A stretch of 64,000 nucleotides of DNA from Terripilifer ovatus (GCA_029222685.1 JARHVB010000006.1:62001-126000); one strand, 5' to 3'; counted from the stretch's first letter, positions 10,366 through 20,514 are shown. Numbers and translations: made by a program. Notes: generated by a model not told the origin, from the letters alone.

Positions 10366-10421
10366 ACCCCATCCGACCCTTGCTGCGCAAGGGCCACCTT
10401 CTCCCGCGGAGCGGGAGAAGG
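10366..10421. repeat. Composite REP-like element with two hairpins
   Basis: The element contains CACCCCATCCGACCCT, then hairpin one (CCCTTGC at 10377-10383, loop TGC, GCAAGGG at 10387-10393) and hairpin two (CCTTCTCCCGC at 10397-10407, loop GGA, GCGGGAGAAGG at 10411-10421). The second hairpin core recurs at 12994-13024. It lies between the Bug gene and the SET-domain gene and ends 16 nt before the latter's start, so it would sit in the 5' leader if transcription comes from upstream. Confidence 0.65.
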
Positions 10422-10437
10422 ATTCACGCGAGGAAAG

Positions 10438-10812
10438 ATGGCGAAGAAGGTCAAGACCCGACTGGGGCCGTCCACCATCCATGGACAGGGCCTCTTCGCC
10501 GATCAGAAAATAGCCGCCGGCACCTGGATCATCCAATACACCGGCCAGAAGCTCGGCCTGAAGGAAGGCCGCCGCCGTGACCGTTTCTACAATTCGATTG
10601 GTTATACGCTGCTCTTCAAGCTCGACAGCCACTATGTCGACGGGCTGATCGGCGGCAACGAATCGATCTACATCAACCACTCCCTGACGCCCAATGCCGA
10701 GGCCTTCATGCATCGTGGCGGCGTGTGGATCCAGGCCCTGCGCGACATCGCCGACGGCGAGGAGATCACCTACGATTACGGCTTCGATCCGGCCAATCCA
10801 GGGCGGGCATAA
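10438..10812 (+). CDS. Small SET-domain protein-lysine methyltransferase
   Basis: A 124-residue stand-alone SET domain. Visible motifs in order: GPSTIHGQGLFADQKIAAGTW (SET N-terminal strand with the G-x-G cofactor loop), GGNESIYINHSLTPNAEA (the N-H-S/C cofactor-binding pseudoknot strand) and GEEITYDYGF (catalytic Tyr region). Pre- and post-SET zinc clusters are absent, as in other short bacterial SET proteins. It would transfer a methyl group from S-adenosylmethionine to a lysine of an unknown protein. GAGGAAAG directly precedes ATG 10438. The gene stands between two ATP-grasp operons, so a target within either system is possible but unproven. Confidence 0.85.
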   Translation: MAKKVKTRLGPSTIHGQGLFADQKIAAGTWIIQYTGQKLGLKEGRRRDRFYNSIGYTLLFKLDSHYVDGLIGGNESIYINHSLTPNAEAFMHRGGVWIQALRDIADGEEITYDYGFDPANPGRA

Positions 10813-10942
10813 AGTCCCGACAACGCCGGCAGCAGCCTAGCATAAGCCATAAGCCGCTCTCGCGATGTGCGAAATCTAACTGGAGGACACGGCCAAACCG
10901 GGCTAGGCTTGTGACGACGCACTCCTTTCAAGCGAGCACTTC

Positions 10943-11350
10943 GTGATCATTTCATCACTACACGGCCTGCCGGCGTTCGCAGCCTATCTCGTCGCCGCCA
11001 TCGGCTTCTGCGCGCTTTTCCTGCTGATCTACACCTGGATCACGCCGCACCGGGAGTTCGACCTGATCGTCGAAAGCCAGAATGCGTCGGCAGCCATCGC
11101 GCTCGGCATGAGCCTCATCGGTTTTGCCATTCCGCTGACGGCGGCGATCCGCAGTTCCGCTGGCATTGTCGATTTCTCGATCTGGGCTCTGGTCTCGCTG
11201 ATCGTGCAGATTGTCGGTTATGGCCTTGCGCGCCTTGCCCATAAGAATCTGTCGAAGGCCATCGAACAGAACACCATTGCAGCCGCGGTCTGGCTCGGCA
11301 GCGTTTCGCTGACCGTCGGCATCGTCAGCGCCAGTTGCATGACACCATGA
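10943..11350 (+). CDS. DUF350 (YjfL/UPF0719) integral membrane protein
   Basis: A 135-residue protein with about four membrane segments (residues near 9-31, 48-68, 72-92 and 110-130). The conserved family pattern is visible: a first helix, an acidic loop (HREFDLIVESQNASAAIALG), then LIGFAIPLTAAI. The start is GTG 10943. It is followed after 34 bp by a Ser/Gly-rich secreted protein and then an ATP-grasp ligase, the same trio as the E. coli yjfL-yjfM-yjfC set. Members are predicted to be membrane partners of that ligase; no transport activity is demonstrated to my knowledge. Confidence 0.82.
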   Translation: MIISSLHGLPAFAAYLVAAIGFCALFLLIYTWITPHREFDLIVESQNASAAIALGMSLIGFAIPLTAAIRSSAGIVDFSIWALVSLIVQIVGYGLARLAHKNLSKAIEQNTIAAAVWLGSVSLTVGIVSASCMTP

Positions 11351-11384
11351 CCCTGCTGGGATTGAGCTTGCGGAGATCACGCCG

Positions 11385-11801
11385 GTGGCTTTGAAATCGT
11401 CGAAACAGCTTGATGAGGAGCGGCGGAAGGCGAGCCGCGTTCCACCGAAGCTCGGGGCGAGCGCCGGGCAGCAAGCGCCGAAACCTTCGCCGATCCGCAA
11501 GCGCGGGTTGACGATCGGGCTGGTCGCCGCGGGGGCGATGACGATCTTCGGTATTTCATCCTGGGAGCGGCAATCTGACTGCCAGCCCAATCCGAACGGC
11601 GACCAGACCTGCCCGCAGGGATCAGGCTCCAGCAGCAGCGGCGGCGGCAGGAGCTATTTTTCCTCCTGGGGCTCGTCTTCCTCAGGAACCTATTGGGGGT
11701 CTTCCGGCCATTCGTCGGGTACGTCAGGCATTTCGAGCGCACTCGTTGCGCGCGGCGGCTTCGGTTCGACCGGCGGATTTCATGCTTCCGGTGGCGGTTA
11801 G
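11385..11801 (+). CDS. Short DUF1190/YgiB-YjfM-like Ser/Gly-rich exported protein with RGGFG tail
   Basis: A 138-residue protein starting at GTG 11385 (GGAG at 11372-11375). Residues 1-35 are basic; residues about 37-58 are one hydrophobic segment (RGLTIGLVAAGAMTIFGIS) that serves as an uncleaved anchor or signal. Then come two Cys (DCQPNPNGDQTCPQG) and a long Ser/Gly/Tyr/Trp low-complexity tail ending in ARGGFGSTGGFHASGGG. From memory, E. coli YgiB also has an R-G-G-F-G motif in a Ser-rich C-terminus and also precedes a glutathionylspermidine-synthase-like ligase gene. That makes this the likely DUF1190-type partner and possible substrate of the next gene's product. It is much shorter than YgiB (about 220 residues), so a domain search may miss it. 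Confidence 0.7.
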   Translation: MALKSSKQLDEERRKASRVPPKLGASAGQQAPKPSPIRKRGLTIGLVAAGAMTIFGISSWERQSDCQPNPNGDQTCPQGSGSSSSGGGRSYFSSWGSSSSGTYWGSSGHSSGTSGISSALVARGGFGSTGGFHASGGG

Positions 11802-11825
11802 TCTTTCTATTAATAGGAGCACGCG

Positions 11826-12980
11826 GTGAAACGGATGCGCATCGCGCCACGGCCGGATTTCGCCGACTACGCGCGCGAGATCGGCTTCGAATATCACACG
11901 ATCGACGGCAAGCCCTATTGGCAGGACGAAGCCTATTACGCTTTCACGCTGCGGCAGATCGAAGATGACCTCGAAGCGCCTTCGGAAGAGCTTGCCGCCA
12001 TGTGCGTCGATCTCATCGACAGCATCGTCGCGAGCGAGGCCAAGCTCGATCGCCTCCGGATTCCTGCGCACGCGCGCCCGCTGATCGCAGAGAGCTGGAA
12101 AAGACGGGATCCCTCGCTCTACGGGCGCTTCGATCTCGTCTATGACGGCCGCGGCCCGGCGAGACTGCTCGAATATAACGCGGACACGCCGACAAGCCTG
12201 TTCGAGGCCGGCGTCGTGCAATGGCACTGGCTCGAGAACGCCCGTGATCGCGGGGCGCTGCCGTCCGACGCGGATCAGTTCAACTCAATCCATGACAGGC
12301 TGATCGACCGCTGGCGCGAGCTGGCAGCGGGCCAGCATGTGCACTTCACCTGCATGAAGGGCAATGTCGAAGACGAAAGCACCATCAGCTATCTGGCCGA
12401 TTGCGCGGTTCAGGCCGGCGCATCGACCAGTGCGATCTATATCGACGACATCGGTCTGAGCGGTGACCGGTTCGTCGATATGGCGATGAAGCCGATCGAC
12501 CACCTGTTCAAGCTTTATCCGTGGGAATGGATGTTCGGCGATGAATTCAGCCGTTCGGCGGCCATGTCGTCGACGGATTTCATGGAACCGGCCTGGAAGG
12601 CACTGCTGTCCAACAAGGGGCTTCTGGCGCTGCTGTGGGAGAAGGCGCCAGGCCATCCCAATCTGCTGCCGGCCTATTTCGAGAATGATCCAAAAGCCGC
12701 CAGCCTGGCGCGCAACCATGTGCGCAAGCCGCTCTATTCGCGCGAAGGCGCGAATGTGGAGATCGTCGATCGCGGCCGGGTCGCAGCGCAGTCGGATGGC
12801 ACCTATGGCGCGGAAGGCTATGTCCTGCAGGAGCTCGCCATGGCGCCGCGCTTCGATGGCCTGCATACGATCATCGGAAGCTGGATCGTCGGTGACAGTG
12901 CCTGCGGCATCGGCATTCGCGAGGATCCATCGGCGATCACCGGCAACACGTCGTGCTTTGCGCCGCATGCTATTCTGTGA
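11826..12980 (+). CDS. Glutathionylspermidine synthase-like ATP-grasp amidoligase (YgiC/YjfC family)
   Basis: A 384-residue stand-alone ATP-grasp enzyme, close to the 386 residues of E. coli YgiC. Family motifs are present: DYAREIGFEYHTIDGKPYWQ near the start, RFDLVYDGRGPARLLEYNADTP (substrate and metal site), FEAGVVQWHWLE, LYPWEWMFGDEF, LLPAYFENDP and KPLYSREGANV followed by EGYVLQEL (nucleotide lysine and acidic metal ligands). The GspA amidase half of true glutathionylspermidine synthase is absent, so the product need not be glutathionylspermidine. It should form an amide bond between a carboxylate and an amine using ATP. The start is GTG 11826 after GGAG 11816-11819. It lies 24 bp after the RGGFG-tail gene. 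All three genes of this operon start with GTG. Confidence 0.87.
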   Translation: MKRMRIAPRPDFADYAREIGFEYHTIDGKPYWQDEAYYAFTLRQIEDDLEAPSEELAAMCVDLIDSIVASEAKLDRLRIPAHARPLIAESWKRRDPSLYGRFDLVYDGRGPARLLEYNADTPTSLFEAGVVQWHWLENARDRGALPSDADQFNSIHDRLIDRWRELAAGQHVHFTCMKGNVEDESTISYLADCAVQAGASTSAIYIDDIGLSGDRFVDMAMKPIDHLFKLYPWEWMFGDEFSRSAAMSSTDFMEPAWKALLSNKGLLALLWEKAPGHPNLLPAYFENDPKAASLARNHVRKPLYSREGANVEIVDRGRVAAQSDGTYGAEGYVLQELAMAPRFDGLHTIIGSWIVGDSACGIGIREDPSAITGNTSCFAPHAIL

Positions 12981-12993
12981 AGATATTGCTGTG

Positions 12994-13024
12994 AACCCTT
13001 CTCCCGCCCGGCGGGAGAAGGGTT
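12994..13024. terminator. REP-like perfect palindrome between convergent genes, possible bidirectional terminator
   Basis: Arms of 15 bp (AACCCTTCTCCCGCC at 12994-13008 and its complement at 13010-13024) pair perfectly. The palindrome begins 14 nt after the ligase stop and touches the stop codon of the convergent permease gene. Its CTTCTCCCGC core matches the element at 10397-10421, so it is a repeat that has been placed where a terminator is useful. A U-run is absent. Confidence 0.55.
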
Positions 13025-14370
13025 TAAGAGGGGGTGTCTTCGCGCACGCCGAACCAGACGAACGGCAGGCCGATGGCCACGATGACGATGCCGACCAGCG
13101 CGCCCCAGCCGGTATAGGCGAGGCTCGCATAGAGCAGATAGGCGCAGATGCAGACGAAGATGGCGGGTGTCAGCGGATAGAGCGGCACTTTGAACGGCCG
13201 TTCGCGCGAGGGTTCGCGCAGGCGGAAGACGAACAGCGAGATGCCGGTCAGCAGTAGGAATAACCAGAATACCGGCGCGGTATAGTCGACCATGGTGCTG
13301 AAGCCGTCGCGGGTGATGGTGCCGAAACCGACGAGGGCCAGGGAAATGGCGCCCTGCAGCATAAACGCGTTCACCGGATTGTCGCCGCGTTCATTCCAGA
13401 CGCCGAGCCGGCGGATCGGCGGCAGATCGCGGCCCAACGCGTAATAGACACGGGCGCCGGTGAATACGGTCCCGTTCAATGTGCTCAGCGACGACAGGCA
13501 GACGGTGATGGACAGCAATGCCACGCCGGCGCCGCCGCCGACGCGATACATGAGATCGGCGCCGGGCGCATTGCTGGCGGCCAGGCCGCCGAGGCCGAAG
13601 GCTTTCAGGAAGGCGAGGTTGATCGCTACATAGAGCAGTGTGACGACGGCGGTGCCGATCAGGATGGCGCGCGTCATGTCGCGGCGGACGTCTTTCATCT
13701 CGCCGGAGAGATAGGCGATCTCGTTCCAGCCGCCGTAGCTGAGCAGCACCAGCACCATGGCAAGGCCCAGTGCGCCGCCTGCGTCGGGCGCCGCCGGCTT
13801 CGTCTCGCCGCCGCCGCCGGCGAAGCCCGCTACGATGACGGCGATGATCGCCAGTACGGTCATGATCTCGAGCAGCTTTTGTGTGCCGGTTCCAGGCCGG
13901 GTGCCGATGACGTTGATCGCCGTGAACAGGATGACCGACAGCGCCGCGTAAATCGCCGGCCCGTGCGGTCCGAGCGGCAGCAATTGCTGCGCGTAATCGC
14001 CGAAGACGAAGCCGACCAGCGCGATGGCGCCGGTTTGTATCACCGTGCCGCGCGCCCATGCGAACAGAACGGCAAGCCGTTTGCCGTAGGCGCGCGACAG
14101 AAACTGATATTCGCCGCCCGCATCGGGAAACGTGGCGGCAAGTTCGGCGTAACAGAGCGCGCCGATCAGGGTTGCCAGGCCGCCGGCGATCCAGGCGCCG
14201 ATGAAGAGGTATTCATTGCCGGTGGTGGCTGCGACGATGGGCGGTGTGCGGAAAATGCCGACACCGATGACGATGCCGACGAAAAAAGCGATGGCATCCG
14301 CGATGGTGAGGACCTTGCGCGGCGCGGACGGGGCTTCAGGCGACACGAGTTGCGACTTGCTTTGCGACAT
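13024..14370 (-). CDS. APC-superfamily amino acid permease
   Basis: A 448-residue protein with about 12 membrane helices. The first helix carries the APC signature ADAIAFFVGIVIGVGIFRTPP (the broken helix with G-x-G-I-F that binds substrate), followed by GGLATLIGALCYAELAATFPDAGGEYQFL in helices 2-3. The C-terminal region has a VDYTAPVFWLFLLLTGISLFVFR helix pair. It most resembles the L-type/exchanger (LAT-like) branch. The substrate cannot be stated. The start is ATG 14370; the upstream 257 bp to the divergent membrane-protein gene holds the promoter region. Confidence 0.85.
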   Translation of the reverse strand: MSQSKSQLVSPEAPSAPRKVLTIADAIAFFVGIVIGVGIFRTPPIVAATTGNEYLFIGAWIAGGLATLIGALCYAELAATFPDAGGEYQFLSRAYGKRLAVLFAWARGTVIQTGAIALVGFVFGDYAQQLLPLGPHGPAIYAALSVILFTAINVIGTRPGTGTQKLLEIMTVLAIIAVIVAGFAGGGGETKPAAPDAGGALGLAMVLVLLSYGGWNEIAYLSGEMKDVRRDMTRAILIGTAVVTLLYVAINLAFLKAFGLGGLAASNAPGADLMYRVGGGAGVALLSITVCLSSLSTLNGTVFTGARVYYALGRDLPPIRRLGVWNERGDNPVNAFMLQGAISLALVGFGTITRDGFSTMVDYTAPVFWLFLLLTGISLFVFRLREPSRERPFKVPLYPLTPAIFVCICAYLLYASLAYTGWGALVGIVIVAIGLPFVWFGVREDTPS

Positions 14371-14627
14371 GGGTCAGGGCTCGGATCCATTCGAGTGTGG
14401 AGGCGGGTCTTGGCTTGAAACATGCGCAGATGGCTTCGCCGGCCGTGCCTGCCGGGGACAGGTCGGGGGGGGCGGAAGCTTTGCTTTGCAAGGAGGTGCA
14501 TGGACCAATATTTCAGAGACCTCGCCGGAAGTCATCCGCAAGCGACGCCCGGCCGGCGGGAATCCTGGCCGGCGATTCCTTCGCCTTAAGTCCTAGATTC
14601 GGCAATGTCCCGAAAACATTAAGCAAT

Positions 14628-15263
14628 ATGCAACGCTCGACGGGTATTTCTGTTGCGATGCCACAGGTCAAGGCCACAGCTTTCGGCCGCCGGGGTTCCA
14701 ACCGGTCACCGCCGCTCTCCGTCAGGGCGGCGATGGGAGATCCGTCGCCGCCGGCCCAGAACGCGGCGCGGCCGATCGACGAAAGTTTCGTCGCCCTTGC
14801 ACGGGAAATGATGCAGGACAGCCGGCGCGAGCAGGAGGTCATCGAGCGCGGCGGCGGTGTCGTGCCATGGTCGTTCTGGGCAGCGAGCCTGGCGGGCTTG
14901 GCCGGTGCCTTCCTGCAGGCCGGCCTGTATATCGTGGCCGCCAAAGGGCCGGTCGAATTCATGCCGGGCGTCAAGATCAATGGCTATGGCGATGCATCCT
15001 GGCTGCTGATGCTGATGCTTTACGGCCTCATGAGCGGAGCACGTATCGCGGTGACGTCGCTGATGTTTTCCCATCTGGCGCTGCGTTTCGTGCAGGTGAC
15101 CAGTCCGGCCGCCTATGCGGCCGGAGGCGCCATCGGCGGCTGCATTTATGCCTATGGCATGCAAATGCTCGGCGCCGGCCCGCAACACGTGGTGGCGACG
15201 GCGATGACCGGGCTCGCCGCCGGCTATCTTTACCGCATTTTTTCCGGGGTTCGCGCTGCCTGA
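14628..15263 (+). CDS. Small conserved-looking membrane protein of unknown function
   Basis: From ATG 14628 the product has 211 residues. Residues 1-80 are polar and Pro/Arg-rich and likely cytoplasmic, with a short helix (ESFVALAREMMQDSRREQEVIE). Three hydrophobic stretches follow: WSFWAASLAGLAGAFLQAGLY, ASWLLMLMLYGLMSGARIAV and AAYAAGGAIGGCIYAYGMQML, with a last weak one near the end. I do not recognise a family. The start is uncertain: ATG 14658 or ATG 14733 would also keep the membrane part, and none has a clear ribosome site. The frame extends further upstream to 14397, but that part looks non-coding. It is followed by uvrB after 72 bp. Confidence 0.6.
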   Translation: MQRSTGISVAMPQVKATAFGRRGSNRSPPLSVRAAMGDPSPPAQNAARPIDESFVALAREMMQDSRREQEVIERGGGVVPWSFWAASLAGLAGAFLQAGLYIVAAKGPVEFMPGVKINGYGDASWLLMLMLYGLMSGARIAVTSLMFSHLALRFVQVTSPAAYAAGGAIGGCIYAYGMQMLGAGPQHVVATAMTGLAAGYLYRIFSGVRAA

Positions 15264-15335
15264 AACTGGCAGCATCCTCACGCAAACCGGCCCGAATGCC
15301 TTTTCTCCGCGCCTGACTCGCCCCATATTGGGGGA

Positions 15336-17909
<2,574 letters not shown>

Positions 17910-18059
17910 TGAAAGCAGTATTCGCCGTGGCTAAAGATCTTAGTCTTGAATTTTTGCTTATGAAGAACAATACATGCTCGTGTTCAGTCTTTCGCCAAAA
18001 GGTGTATTCAGGATTCCAACGATTTTTGGTCGTGAGGTTTTGTGTATGGAAGGCAATAT

Positions 18060-18653
18060 ATGAGCACGATACATTTGGTGCCTCAGTCTATTAAGGATTT
18101 ATACGAGGTGTATGAATGGCGGAACGCTACAGGCGTTATGCAAACCGCGCATCCTGATGCGTGGGCCGATATCCAAGGAGTGCTAAGCGGCTTTCGCTTG
18201 CGAAAGAGCGAGATCATAAAGGCTGGAGGCAATAAAAGCCCTATTTCTCGCTACATAGATGGCGAACTATATAAGTTAGGGTGGTCAGAAAAGCTCTTCA
18301 AAACGGCTATAAAGGTCGACGACGATGAGTATGCGTCACCTACCCATAAGATTGATTGTTACAAAGATAAGATCGCTTTGGAAATTGAATGGAATAACAA
18401 AGATCCATTCTATGATCGCGACTTAAATAATTTTCGACTACTGTTCGACTTGCGTGCAGTTGAAGTGGGAATAATTGTTACCCGCTGTTCCGAGCTTCAA
18501 TCACTTGTTGACGAACTCGGACGTGGCAGTAGTTATGGTCAATCCACAACACACATGGGAAAATTGTTGCCAAAAATCGAAGGTGGTGGCGGAGGTGGCT
18601 GTCCAATCATCGTGTTTGGCATTAGTCGCAAACTCTACGACAAGGACGCTTAG
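18060..18653 (+). CDS. BglII-like type II restriction endonuclease
   Basis: A 197-residue protein starting at ATG 18060 with GGAAGG at 18048-18053. The core reads HKIDCYKDKIALEIEWNNKD then PFYDRDLNNFRLLFDL, the diagnostic segment of the BglII/BstYI endonuclease family. The putative active site is D99-x8-E108-x-E110, matching the spacing of BglII D84/E93/Q95 as I recall it, with Glu in place of the last Gln. A Gly-rich patch near the end (IEGGGGGGCPIIVFGIS) precedes the last strand. By family, the expected target is AGATCT or RGATCY, cut to leave GATC overhangs; this is inference. Codon use is visibly AT-richer than the flanks, and the gene converges stop-to-stop with an adenine methyltransferase, so it is a restriction-modification module gained by transfer. 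Confidence 0.82.
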   Translation: MSTIHLVPQSIKDLYEVYEWRNATGVMQTAHPDAWADIQGVLSGFRLRKSEIIKAGGNKSPISRYIDGELYKLGWSEKLFKTAIKVDDDEYASPTHKIDCYKDKIALEIEWNNKDPFYDRDLNNFRLLFDLRAVEVGIIVTRCSELQSLVDELGRGSSYGQSTTHMGKLLPKIEGGGGGGCPIIVFGISRKLYDKDA

Positions 18654-19307
18654 CTATTCCGCTGCTACGCGATGTGCTTGCGAATGATTTGCGTAAGTAT
18701 CCCAAGAAGGTTGATAGTTTTCGTCAGCCTGATTGCCCCACACCGTCCATTTCGGTCGCGCGCCGCGCGCGAAGAGTTCTAGATATGGACCTGGCGAACA
18801 AGCTTCGATGATGTCGTACTGTTCATCGGGCTTGCGGCTGTGTTCGCGCTTACGCGTGCCGAGTAGATTGACTTGCGTCCGGCCCGGAGCAAGGGTTCTC
18901 GCATTCTTGCCCCGAACGCCGAACAGAATAACTTCCGTGACGTTGCGAAAATAGAATCCAACACCGCGTCCATCGGAGCCGCCATCTTTGCGGATCTTAT
19001 GCCAGATGATGTTTGATTTGTATTGGAAGCCCCAGGCACGCAAGACTTCGATGCCTTCAGGCAAAAGCGCGTTTGGGACCCACAAATAAAGGTGCGCGGT
19101 ATCAGCCGCCACACTCGACACGGGAAGCGCCTTTATATCGTCGAGTGTCATCGTTCCGTATCGGTTGAGACGCCGATGCTCCGGGGCGACTTTTCCTGTC
19201 TTGTTCTGAAATTGCCATGGTGGATCAGCCAAGATCGTCTTGAATTTACGGCTCTTTACGACCTTCAAGAGATCCTCGGAAGCAGCGTGATGCAAGGATG
19301 TCTCCAT
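18654..19307 (-). CDS. MT-A70 family N6-adenine DNA methyltransferase (modification partner)
   Basis: A 217-residue protein. The catalytic DPPW lies at residues 28-31 (KTILADPPWQF); further MT-A70 landmarks are YGTMTLDDIKALPV, AHLYLWVPNALLPEGIEVL, NIIWHKIRKDGG and the cofactor-site end LELFARGARPKWTVWGNQ. It transfers methyl from S-adenosylmethionine to adenine N6. Its TAG stop (complement of 18654-18656) abuts the endonuclease TAG with no base between. By genetic position it should protect the endonuclease's site. MT-A70 enzymes paired with a BglII-type nuclease are less usual, since M.BglII itself is an N4-cytosine enzyme. The start at 19307 has a weak ribosome site. Confidence 0.85.
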   Translation of the reverse strand: METSLHHAASEDLLKVVKSRKFKTILADPPWQFQNKTGKVAPEHRRLNRYGTMTLDDIKALPVSSVAADTAHLYLWVPNALLPEGIEVLRAWGFQYKSNIIWHKIRKDGGSDGRGVGFYFRNVTEVILFGVRGKNARTLAPGRTQVNLLGTRKREHSRKPDEQYDIIEACSPGPYLELFARGARPKWTVWGNQADENYQPSWDTYANHSQAHRVAAE

Positions 19308-19451
19308 TGGCGAATCAATTCTCTAAATGTCGATGTTTAGGCGTCGACAATCAATGAATTAGGTATAGAACATATAGAGAACATTTTTAGCTGCGTCCGT
19401 CAAGCCGCTGCAGAGCGCGCGCAAGCATGGCGGCCTCCCTCATCGCTTAAC

Positions 19452-19487
19452 ACGACGCCCTTTCTTCCGCGGAAGAATGGGCGTCGT
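19452..19487. terminator. 36-bp near-perfect palindrome downstream of copper genes
   Basis: Two 18-bp arms, ACGACGCCC-T-TTCTTCCG and its complement, meet at the centre with a single T:T mismatch. It lies 13 nt beyond the stop of the YcnI-PCuAC gene (read on the minus strand) and 145 bp upstream of the methyltransferase start. It could terminate the copper operon, though no U-run follows; it may instead mark the edge of the restriction island. Confidence 0.45.
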
Positions 19488-19500
19488 TCAGTTGAACGGA

Positions 19501-20460
19501 CTAATGCTGATGGCCGGCGTGTCCGTCCATGTTCATGCCGCCCATGTCCATGTCACCCATGCCGCTCTTTGCTGCGGCTGGTGCGCTCGACGCGCCGATG
19601 GGACTCACCGCCCAGTCGAGGGTCAGCGTGCCGGCCTTCTCGAAGACCAGCGTGCCGTGGATCGGCTTGCCTTGCACGATCGGCTCTTTCAACTGCTGGA
19701 ACATGATGTGATAGCCGGCGGGCTTGAGTTCGACGGTGGCGCCCGGCGCGATTTCGAGGCCGTTGGGAAGCTGGCGCATTCTCATGACGCCGTTGTCCAT
19801 GCTCATCTCATGCAATTCGACCTTGCCCGAGAGGGGGAAGGTGCCGCCGATGAGCCGGTCGGGCTCGGTTCCGGTGTTGGTGATCTTGAGATAGCCGCCG
19901 CCGACCGGCGCGCCCTTCGGCGTCGCGCGCACCCACGGCGTCGAGACCTTGATCTTGCCGATCGTATAGTCCGTGCTCTGGGCCATTGCAGTGGCTGCCA
20001 CGCGGAGCACCGGCGCCCATTGCGCCGAGCCTTTCTCACACTCCTGAACGGTGGGGAAAGATAGTGTCGTGCCGTCCTTCAGATCGGGAGCCAGCGAACC
20101 TGCGAGGATAAACTCGTCGTAGTTGTCGTCGGGCAGTTTGCCGCCGCTCCAGGTGATTTCCTTGACGCCTTCGGTGATCCTGCTGCCGTGCTCGCTGTAG
20201 GTCTTGCCGTAGGCGCCTTTGAGCGTCGTCAGTGTCCAGCCGGGTTTCGGCATCGGTTTCACCGAAAAGAGGCCTTCGGGAATTTGCACGCGAATCGAAG
20301 TCGTGGCGGAGCCGCCGCAGCCATGGGGCACGCGCAAGACGGCCTTGTAGCCCGAACCAGCCTTGGCCTCGCGCTGTTCCAGCGTGATGTGGGCGAGCGC
20401 CGCCGTCTGGCAGGCGAGCAGAAGAGTGGCGGCAGAAGCCGCGATGTGAACGGTTTTCAT
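19501..20460 (-). CDS. YcnI (DUF1775) - PCuAC fusion copper-binding protein
   Basis: A 319-residue periplasmic protein. A signal peptide ends at ALA-H (residue 23), leaving His as the first mature residue (HITLEQREA), the N-terminal copper ligand of YcnI proteins; residues 24-165 are the YcnI domain with VPHGCGGSATTSIRVQIPEG and the Trp in EITWSGGKLP. Residues about 170-290 are a PCuAC copper chaperone with the H-M...H-x-M set: VELHEMSMDNGVMRMRQL and GYHIMFQ. The tail is Met/His-rich (MGDMDMGGMNMDGHAGHQH), an additional Cu(I)/Cu(II) site. PCuAC proteins hand Cu(I) to cytochrome oxidase. The gene follows a DUF2946 gene by 54 bp on the same strand, consistent with a small copper operon. Confidence 0.9.
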   Translation of the reverse strand: MKTVHIAASAATLLLACQTAALAHITLEQREAKAGSGYKAVLRVPHGCGGSATTSIRVQIPEGLFSVKPMPKPGWTLTTLKGAYGKTYSEHGSRITEGVKEITWSGGKLPDDNYDEFILAGSLAPDLKDGTTLSFPTVQECEKGSAQWAPVLRVAATAMAQSTDYTIGKIKVSTPWVRATPKGAPVGGGYLKITNTGTEPDRLIGGTFPLSGKVELHEMSMDNGVMRMRQLPNGLEIAPGATVELKPAGYHIMFQQLKEPIVQGKPIHGTLVFEKAGTLTLDWAVSPIGASSAPAAAKSGMGDMDMGGMNMDGHAGHQH

Positions 20461-20514
20461 GGATTATGGTCCTGAATAGCGATGGATGGCCGGCGAGCCG
20501 GCCTTTCGGGATGC

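Noticed and set aside
17935-17940. AGATCT site just upstream of the BglII-like nuclease gene as a possible control site
   Set aside because: The same hexamer occurs at several other places in the window (for example near 8465, 27974 and 30536), so one copy here is not evidence of function or avoidance.
17910-19400. AT-rich segment as a prophage or insertion element remnant
   Set aside because: No integrase, transposase, terminal repeats or target duplication could be seen; a restriction-modification module explains the content.
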